Shown here one piece after another: positions 8,101 through 11,512 of a stretch of DNA of 11,512 nucleotides (position 1 is the stretch's first letter; the number at the start of each line of letters is the position of its first letter). Source of the DNA: Aquirhabdus sp. (lineage in GTDB: Bacteria; Pseudomonadota; Gammaproteobacteria; Pseudomonadales; Moraxellaceae); the NCBI GenBank assembly GCA_030151145.1, contig JASLEL010000262.1:1-11512 (forward strand), written 5' to 3'. The position numbers and the translations under genes are program-made. The notes beneath the pieces were generated by a model. That model made no database searches. It was not told the DNA's origin and saw only the letters and a program-made list of their open reading frames with translations.

Positions 8101-8462
8101 ATCTGCTTGACGATGGTCTGCGAGATCGCCGTCACCTGCGCATTGGCGGTCTGGATATTGACCCCGGGCTGAAAGAAGATCTTGACGATACCGACGCCGG
8201 TATAGGAGTTGGCTTCGATATGCTCAATGTCATTGACCGTGGTGGTCAGCACGCGCTGATAGGGCAGCATGATGCGACCACTCATCTGGTCCGGTGGCAG
8301 ACCGGTGTAGTTCCACACCACGGCGATGACCGGGATCTTGATATCCGGAAAGATATCGGTCGGGGTGCGCACAGCAGCCAGCGGTCCGATGATCAGAAGC
8401 AGGATCGCCAGCACCACAAAGGTATAAGGGCGATGGAGTGCGATACGGACAATACCCAGCAT
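5175..8462 (-). CDS. RND efflux transporter permease (AcrB/MdtB-like superfamily, atypical proton-relay site)
   Basis: An inner-membrane, proton-driven exporter of 1095 aa. The start is ATG 8462 with GGAG 6 nt upstream; an in-frame TTG at 8489 lacks support. TM1 is residues 12-31, followed by the porter-domain start (RTPTDIFPDIKIPVIAVVW). TM4 carries the conserved Asp pair D402-D403 in VGILVDDATVTIEN. The second half repeats the fold after residue about 550 (TM7 FVTGFLAFVLVSFLLIPFLG). In the TM10 motif GVATANSVLVISFARE (955-970), the position of AcrB Lys940 is Ala959 (bases 5586-5588), while the next Asn is kept. Family size is about 1020-1050 aa; the excess is a 48-residue Pro/His-rich C-terminal tail (1048-1095). 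It is the first gene of a two-gene operon. The substrate could be drugs, lipids or aromatic toxins; sequence alone does not decide. Confidence 0.94.
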   Translation of the reverse strand: MLGIVRIALHRPYTFVVLAILLLIIGPLAAVRTPTDIFPDIKIPVIAVVWNYTGLPPDQMSGRIMLPYQRVLTTTVNDIEHIEANSYTGVGIVKIFFQPGVNIQTANAQVTAISQTIVKQMPVGTTPPLVLNYSASTVPILQLALSGKGLTEQNLGDLGLNTVRTKLVTVPGASIPYPFGGKTRQVQIDLDTRAMQARGLSGQDVANALAAQNLITPVGTQKIDDNEYAVQLNNAPSALEGLANLPIKSVNGAMVYMRDVAQVRDGNPPQTNIVHVEGGRSVLMSVLKNGSASTLAVISGVKEQVEALKAIVPENLKIALIGDQSVFVRGAITGVAFEGVTAALLTSLMILLFLGSWRSTLIIATSIPLSVLGAIICLAAMGETLNIMTLGGLALAVGILVDDATVTIENINWHLEHGKDTETAILDGADQIVTPAFVSLLCICIVFVPMFFLHGVARFLFVPMAESVMFAMACSFILSRTLVPTMAKYLLKPHVPHTDEHGNSLQPPSKNPLVRFQRAFEGRFERVRHVYRALLVLALSHRRMFVTGFLAFVLVSFLLIPFLGRNFFPTVDSGQILIHARLPVGTRVEEAANRFADIEKVIRQVIPSKELDTLADNIGFPVSGINMTYNNTGIIGTSDGDIQIALNEKHAPTADYIQKLREELPRAFPGVTFSFVPADIISQILNFGAPAPINLQIRGPKLDENFAYANKLLTQLKHIPGIADVRIQQSQRNPSLDINVDRTRAQLVGLTEKDVTNSLVVSLAGSSQVSPTFWLNPQNGVQYPIVIQTPQCQIDSLNSLKNLPITGSVANSAPQVLGSVAEIKRTSSNAVVSQYDIQPLIQIYATTQGRDLGAVAADIQKIVDGNKATLPKGTNVVLLGQVQTMNTAFSGLLFGLIGAIVLIYLLIVVNFQSWSDPFVIITALPAALAGIVWMLFVTHTTLSVPALTGAIMCMGVATANSVLVISFAREKLDELHDPIMAAIEAGFVRFRPVLMTALAMVIGMAPMALGLGEGGEQNAPLGRAVIGGLVFATIATLIFVPVVFSIIHRNHGKAKPGPDGTNAAPHQPHSPYDPAPAPILQQAHPSITLSGAHHD

Positions 8463-8494
8463 AGAAAACTCCAGCACAACGACAGTCAAAGAAT

Positions 8495-8511
8495 CCTTGA
8501 CCCAAGGTCAA
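8495..8511. promoter_or_regulatory. Palindrome TTGACC-CAA-GGTCAA near the RND start codon
   Basis: Perfect 6-bp arms (8497-8502 and 8506-8511) flank CAA. The same site also reads CCTTG-ACC-CAAGG (8495-8507), close to the CCTTG-GA-CAAGG palindrome 74 bp upstream. It lies about 33 bp before the RND start codon and could be a second operator for the same regulator. No regulator gene is adjacent. Confidence 0.4.
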
Positions 8512-8568
8512 ATGGCACAGCCGCAGGACGCAAACTCCCTGACAGGGGGCGGCGTCTCCTGATCGCAT

Positions 8569-8620
8569 CCTTGGACAAGGCAGCACAGCAACTAAAAAGA
8601 GCACAACAGACGTCACGCAA
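8569..8620 (-). promoter_or_regulatory. Possible RND-operon promoter with downstream operator palindrome
   Basis: On the minus strand TTGCGT (8620-8615) and TTTAGT (8596-8591) are 18 bp apart, each matching consensus at four of six positions. The expected start point near 8584 is followed at once by the palindrome CCTTG-GA-CAAGG (8580-8569), a position where a bound repressor would block transcription. The leader would be about 120 nt. The promoter call is weak; the palindrome is exact. Confidence 0.35.
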
Positions 8621-8760
8621 GGTGAGAAGGGCGCGAGAACCGCGATTCCTAGGCGTTTAAAAAAAAGTCACCACGCCAAAATGCAACCGAGAAGGTTGCG
8701 TGAGTGCATCAGACTATCCGATCCAACTAGATAGTTAAATTCCATAAAAAATCACATGGG

Positions 8761-8778
8761 TTGTGCAAAAATGCACAA
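8761..8778. promoter_or_regulatory. 18-bp palindrome TTGTGCA-AAAA-TGCACAA
   Basis: The 7-bp arms are exact and separated by AAAA. It lies between the MFS terminator and the RND leader, in locally AT-rich DNA, and no U-tract follows on either strand. A protein-binding site is therefore more likely than a terminator. The binding factor is not recognisable. Confidence 0.4.
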
Positions 8779-8802
8779 GCAAATGCGTGCTGAATTAATC
8801 AT

Positions 8803-8836
8803 GACAAACGTCGTGCCGGAAGCGATCCGGCACGAC
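8803..8836 (-). terminator. Intrinsic terminator of the Fsr-like MFS gene
   Basis: Perfect 11-bp arms GTCGTGCCGGA (8810-8820) and TCCGGCACGAC (8826-8836) surround a 5-nt loop. On the minus strand the stem is followed by GTTTGTC, a short T-tract. It lies 15 nt after the MFS stop codon. Confidence 0.75.
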
Positions 8837-8850
8837 ACAGGCTGGGGCGA

Positions 8851-10092
8851 TCAGCCCTTCGAGCGATGCGTGTTGGGCAACAAGACTGCCATAAGACCGA
8901 TCAACGGCAGAAATGAACAGATCTGATAAACATATTCAATGCCGTACACATCCGCATAGTGACCGAGCAGCGCCGCACTGATCCCGCCCATCCCGAAAGC
9001 AAAGCCAAAGAACAGACCCGAGACCATACCGACTTTATTGGGCAACAGCTCCTGCGCATAAACCACGATGGCAGGGAAGGCCGACGCCAGCGTAAAGCCA
9101 ATGATCACGCTCAAAATCGCCGTCGTCTGTAAGCCGACATAGGGCAGTGCCAAGGTAAACGGTGCAATGCCCAAGATCGACACCCAGATCACCATCTTGC
9201 GCCCGATACGATCCCCGATCGGACCACCCAAGATCGTGCCTGCCGCGACCGCACCCAAGAAGATGAACAGATAGAGCTGTGCGGTCTGAATGGTGAGATG
9301 AAACTTCGCCATCAAGTAAAACGTGTAATAGCTGGTCAAGCTCGACAGATAAAAGAACTTCGAGAACACGAGGAAGATCAGCGCGACCAGAGCAATCTGT
9401 ACGGTGCGGCGAGGCAAGGTCTGGACCTGTGCATGGCCTTTGGCACGGGCTTTCTGATACCGGATCTGGACTTTGTACCAGCCACCGATCTTGTACAGGA
9501 TCAGGATACCGACCACGGCGGCACCTGCAGCCCACGCCACGCTGGTCTGACCATGAGGCACGATCAAGAGCGCAGCGATCAGCGGACCGATGGCACTGCC
9601 GAGATTGCCGCCGACCTGAAAGATCGACTGCGCAAGGCCATGTCGCCCACCCGAGGCGAGGCGTGCCACCCGCGACGACTCTGGGTGAAAGATCGACGAG
9701 CCGGTGCCCATAAAGACTGCCGCCATGAGCAGCATGGCGTAGTTCTGCGAGAAGGCGAGCAGCAGAATCCCGGTCATGGTTGAGGTCATGCCAAAAGCCA
9801 GCGAATACGGCTTGGGATGCTTGTCGGTATAGCTCCCCACCAGTGGCTGCAGCAGTGAAGCGGTCACCTGATACGTCATGGTCACCAGCCCGATCTGGGC
9901 AAAACTTAAGTTAAACGTACCCTTAATGATCGGATATACCGCAAGCAGGAGAGACTGCAGCATGTCGTTGATCAGGTGCGTCAGGCTGATCGCACCCAGC
10001 ACGCCAAAGCCGGTCTGCTGGGCTGCGGTTTCGGGTTTCATGTCTGGCGTGGCCTGCGGGAGGCTCTCTGCCGTAGGTATCGCTTCTGGCAT
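8851..10092 (-). CDS. fsr: MFS transporter, fosmidomycin resistance (Fsr) family
   Basis: An inner-membrane major facilitator drug exporter of 413 aa (E. coli Fsr is about 406 aa). The start is ATG 10092 because AGAGAG lies 6 nt upstream; in-frame starts at 10134 and 10233 lack an SD, and the longer forms would cross the neighbouring AraC control region. After a soluble Pro/Glu-rich tail (1-27) comes the Fsr-typical stretch GAISLTHLINDMLQSLLLAVYP (33-54). Other family marks are GTGSSIFHPESSRVARLASGGRHGLAQS (129-156), the MFS motif-A loop GGPIGDRIGRK (289-299) and QELLPNKVGMVSGLFFGFAFGMGG (347-370). About 12 TM segments are visible, with a basic loop at 205-230. Fsr exports fosmidomycin in E. 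coli; the natural substrate here is unknown. It is divergent from an AraC regulator with a shared palindromic control region. Confidence 0.93.
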   Translation of the reverse strand: MPEAIPTAESLPQATPDMKPETAAQQTGFGVLGAISLTHLINDMLQSLLLAVYPIIKGTFNLSFAQIGLVTMTYQVTASLLQPLVGSYTDKHPKPYSLAFGMTSTMTGILLLAFSQNYAMLLMAAVFMGTGSSIFHPESSRVARLASGGRHGLAQSIFQVGGNLGSAIGPLIAALLIVPHGQTSVAWAAGAAVVGILILYKIGGWYKVQIRYQKARAKGHAQVQTLPRRTVQIALVALIFLVFSKFFYLSSLTSYYTFYLMAKFHLTIQTAQLYLFIFLGAVAAGTILGGPIGDRIGRKMVIWVSILGIAPFTLALPYVGLQTTAILSVIIGFTLASAFPAIVVYAQELLPNKVGMVSGLFFGFAFGMGGISAALLGHYADVYGIEYVYQICSFLPLIGLMAVLLPNTHRSKG

Positions 10093-10170
10093 AGCATACT
10101 CTCTGGGTTTGTCTACTATATGGTCAGGTAGCATAGCGTGATCGGCATCGACATTCTTACGAAAAACTGT

Positions 10171-10207
10171 CAGGATGTATCGTAAAAGAGACATCCTGAT
10201 CAGGATG
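10171..10207. promoter_or_regulatory. Probable AraC/MFS shared operator: perfect 16-bp palindrome plus a half-site
   Basis: CATCCTGATCAGGATG (10192-10207) is a perfect 16-bp palindrome made of two CAGGATG half-sites. A third CAGGATG lies at 10171-10177, 21 bp from the nearest half and 30 bp from the far one, close to two and three helical turns. The array sits 18 bp before the AraC start and 79 bp upstream of the divergent MFS start. AraC-family proteins often bind paired or spaced half-sites in such divergent regions. The protein-site assignment is inferred. Confidence 0.6.
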
Positions 10208-10225
10208 AAAATCGAGGCTGTAGCC

Positions 10226-11047
10226 ATGACCACGACACATGATCCGACGCCAGCGCAACACGTACAGCGCCCGTCCAGCTTGCATAAAGAACCGGAGTTC
10301 CGCCGCTATAGTCCCTACGATCTGCCTGTGGTCTCGCACTCGGCCGACTATGAGGATGGCAATGTCACCGACTGGCACTATCATCCGCATGTCCAGCTCA
10401 TCCATGCTGCGCAAGGGGTGATGCGGGTCAGTACCGAGCAGGGACAGTGGGTGGTGCCGCCGTCACGCGCGATCTGGATGCCTGCCTTTGTTGCCCACAC
10501 GGTGCGCATGATTGGACAGGTGCAGATGCGCACCGTGTTTATCCGACCCGATGCCGCGCCGGATCTGTGGGATCACTGTCAGGTGGTCGGCGTATCGCCG
10601 TTGTTGCGAGAGCTATTGCTGGCATCAACGCAAGTCCAGATGCCCTATGTGGAGGATAGTCGGGATGGGCATCTGATGCGGCTAATCCTGGATGAGATCC
10701 ACACCCTGCCGACCTTGGCGCTGGAGCTGCCGACACCCACCGATCCACGCCTGCAGATCATCAGTCAGACCTTAAGGGATAATCCCGACGATCCGACCAC
10801 GATCGAGATGTGGGCTGAGCGCCTGCATGTGGCGACCAAGACCATCCATCGACTGTTTGCCCGTGAGACGGGCATGACCTTTGGTCAGTGGCGGCAGCAG
10901 GTGCGCCTCTTGGCGGCGCTGGAGCGACTGGCACAAGGGGAGAAGGTGGTGGCGGTGGCGCTGGAGATGGGCTATAGCAGCCCAAGTGCTTTTGCGACGA
11001 TGTTTAAGCGGCAGTTTGGCGTGAGCCCGAGTCAGTTCTTTGAGTGA
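10226..11047 (+). CDS. AraC-family transcriptional regulator, cupin plus HTH (NimR-like)
   Basis: A one-component regulator of 273 aa. ATG 10226 is chosen because GAGG (10214-10217) lies 8 nt upstream; ATG 10175 and 10205 fall inside the operator array and lack a well-spaced SD. Residues 28-110 form an AraC-binding cupin domain with WHYHPH (50-55), a GVMRVST strand, VVPPSRAIWMPAFVAHTV (76-93) and MRTVFIRPDA. Residues 175-273 hold the double HTH: first helix pair about 192-213 (IEMWAERLHVATKTIHRLFARETG), second about 241-262 (VVAVALEMGYSSPSAFATMFKRQFG). The cupin subtype resembles E. coli NimR, which controls a divergent MFS exporter. The same layout here makes control of the Fsr-like gene likely. 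The inducer is unknown. No clear terminator follows, only 32 bp before a convergent gene. Confidence 0.92.
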   Translation: MTTTHDPTPAQHVQRPSSLHKEPEFRRYSPYDLPVVSHSADYEDGNVTDWHYHPHVQLIHAAQGVMRVSTEQGQWVVPPSRAIWMPAFVAHTVRMIGQVQMRTVFIRPDAAPDLWDHCQVVGVSPLLRELLLASTQVQMPYVEDSRDGHLMRLILDEIHTLPTLALELPTPTDPRLQIISQTLRDNPDDPTTIEMWAERLHVATKTIHRLFARETGMTFGQWRQQVRLLAALERLAQGEKVVAVALEMGYSSPSAFATMFKRQFGVSPSQFFE

Positions 11048-11079
11048 TTCAGGGATAACGGAACTCATTTATCTGTTGA

Positions 11080-11391
11080 TCAGGTTTTGGCATTCGAAAG
11101 TTGGAATGGAGATCGTAAATACAGGATGTCAGCGCAGATAAACGCGATAGGAATACTCAATAGAATTTCGCGGTCGCCCCGCCACCAGCCTGCATAAAGC
11201 ATCGGTAACGAAGGCAGACATGAAATAAGACCGAGCCACCGTTTTTGAATATTTTTCCCAATCAGGTAATGAGCAAAGATAAAGCCGTACAAAGCGAACA
11301 AGGGAATACCAATCGAAAAACGCTCAAGATAGGTGCAGGTGGCGATTGTGCTGGTACTGACAGTGATGAGGCAGGCCGTCAATGCTTTCAT
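11080..11391 (-). CDS. Small hypothetical inner-membrane protein
   Basis: I do not recognise this family. ATG 11391 is preferred over ATG 11397 because AAAGGG (11403-11398) is then 6 nt upstream rather than touching the start codon; this gives 103 aa. Four hydrophobic segments fit at roughly residues 4-20, 27-46, 53-70 and 77-94, with a basic loop NIQKR (48-52) and WWRGDRE near 70-76. There is no signal-peptidase or lipobox motif. A good promoter -10 (TATAAT) precedes it and the SD is clear, which supports a real gene. The coding sequence looks AT-richer than its neighbours, which hints at separate ancestry. It is convergent with the AraC regulator, 32 bp apart, and has no partner gene in view, so no function is proposed. 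Confidence 0.65.
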   Translation of the reverse strand: MKALTACLITVSTSTIATCTYLERFSIGIPLFALYGFIFAHYLIGKNIQKRWLGLISCLPSLPMLYAGWWRGDREILLSIPIAFICADILYLRSPFQLSNAKT

Positions 11392-11417
11392 GATCATCCC
11401 TTTGATTCGGTAATATC

Positions 11418-11446
11418 ATTATATGTATTTGATATGAAACGATAAA
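11418..11446 (-). promoter_or_regulatory. Probable sigma-70 promoter of the small membrane protein gene
   Basis: On the minus strand a perfect -10 TATAAT (11423-11418) lies 17 bp from a weak -35 TTTATC (11446-11441). Transcription would start near 11411, leaving a leader of about 20 nt that includes the SD. Confidence 0.55.
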
Positions 11447-11483
11447 ATAGAAGTAAAGAACATTGTGGGCTCGTTCCGATAAT

Positions 11484-11508
11484 AAAAAAGCCGCAATCTG
11501 CGGCTTTT
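11484..11508. terminator. Bidirectional intrinsic terminator at the right edge
   Basis: GCCGCA (11490-11495) and TGCGGC (11499-11504) close a 3-nt loop. Six A precede it and TTTT follows, so both strands give a stem with a U-tract. No gene in the window runs into it. It probably ends a gene lying beyond the right edge on the minus strand and insulates the small membrane protein gene. Bases 11392-11512 contain no other gene. Confidence 0.8.
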
Positions 11509-11512
11509 CTAT

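Larger units (their letters stand above)
8463..8850. other. 388-bp non-coding region upstream of the RND operon
   Basis: No convincing gene lies here. From right to left it holds the MFS terminator (8803-8836), an 18-bp palindrome (8761-8778), a 12-bp palindrome AACTA-GA-TAGTT (8725-8736) and a hairpin followed on the minus strand by eight T (8659-8702). A possible promoter (8591-8620) and two CCTTG/CAAGG palindromes (8495-8511, 8569-8580) follow. A 25-codon minus-strand frame (8745-8668, ATG to TGA) could be a leader peptide, but no SD precedes it. The density of dyads suggests a regulated control region for the RND operon. Confidence 0.6.

Noticed and set aside
8230..8616. 128-aa minus-strand frame starting upstream of the RND gene
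   Set aside because: It reads the RND gene 5' end in another frame; the RND frame has the clear SD and conserved TM1.
10093..10233. Longer N-terminus for the MFS protein
   Set aside because: The added residues cross the operator array and the AraC start; ATG 10092 has AGAGAG at good spacing and gives the usual family length.
11048..11079. Terminator for the AraC gene in the 32-bp convergent gap
   Set aside because: A CATTC/GAATG dyad lies just inside the neighbouring gene, but it has no U-tract; termination cannot be supported.
1..11512. Mobile element, CRISPR, tRNA or rRNA content
   Set aside because: No transposase, integrase, terminal inverted repeats, regular spaced repeats or RNA-gene signatures were seen on either strand.

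Overview
The window comes from a bacterial chromosome. The GC content looks mid-to-high 50s by eye, genes are tightly packed, Shine-Dalgarno sites are clear and intrinsic terminators are frequent. The set of families (E. coli YdcO/BenE-like symporter, E. coli Fsr-like exporter, NimR-like AraC regulator, YdcR/MocR-type regulator, RND efflux pair) suggests a Gammaproteobacterium. A Moraxellaceae-like origin is possible, but I cannot fix a genus. I see no rRNA, tRNA, insertion sequence, CRISPR array or phage gene.

Layout, left to right. (1) 1-803 (+): a TetR/AcrR regulator whose start codon is cut by the left edge. (2) 782-2323 (-): a MocR-type GntR/aminotransferase regulator, convergent with TetR and overlapping it by 22 bp. 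(3) 2324-2524: a divergent control region with three copies of an AGATACAG motif and a GACCG-TT-CGGTC palindrome. (4) 2525-3703 (+): a BenE-family symporter followed by an intrinsic terminator. (5) 3782-3997: a short intergenic region with back-to-back terminators and a possible small RNA. (6) 8462-3998 (-): a two-gene efflux operon with the RND permease first and the periplasmic adaptor second, overlapping by 8 nt; no outer-membrane channel gene follows. (7) 8463-8850: a 388-bp non-coding region holding the MFS terminator, several palindromes and a possible leader attenuator for the RND operon. (8) 10092-8851 (-): an Fsr-like MFS exporter. (9) 10093-10225: a divergent control region with a perfect 16-bp palindrome and an extra half-site. 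(10) 10226-11047 (+): a NimR-like AraC regulator. (11) 11391-11080 (-): a small, AT-richer orphan membrane protein. (12) 11484-11508: a strong bidirectional terminator, probably for a gene beyond the right edge.

Functionally this is a transport and resistance neighbourhood. It contains two exporters (RND and Fsr/MFS), one probable importer (BenE) and three one-component regulators. Two regulator-transporter pairs are divergent and share control regions with visible repeats: MocR with BenE, and AraC with MFS. The RND operon has no adjacent dedicated regulator, although its upstream region is rich in palindromes. I see no convincing evidence of an entirely new system. The best leads are the two operator arrays, the atypical RND permease and the possible small RNA at 3914-4018.
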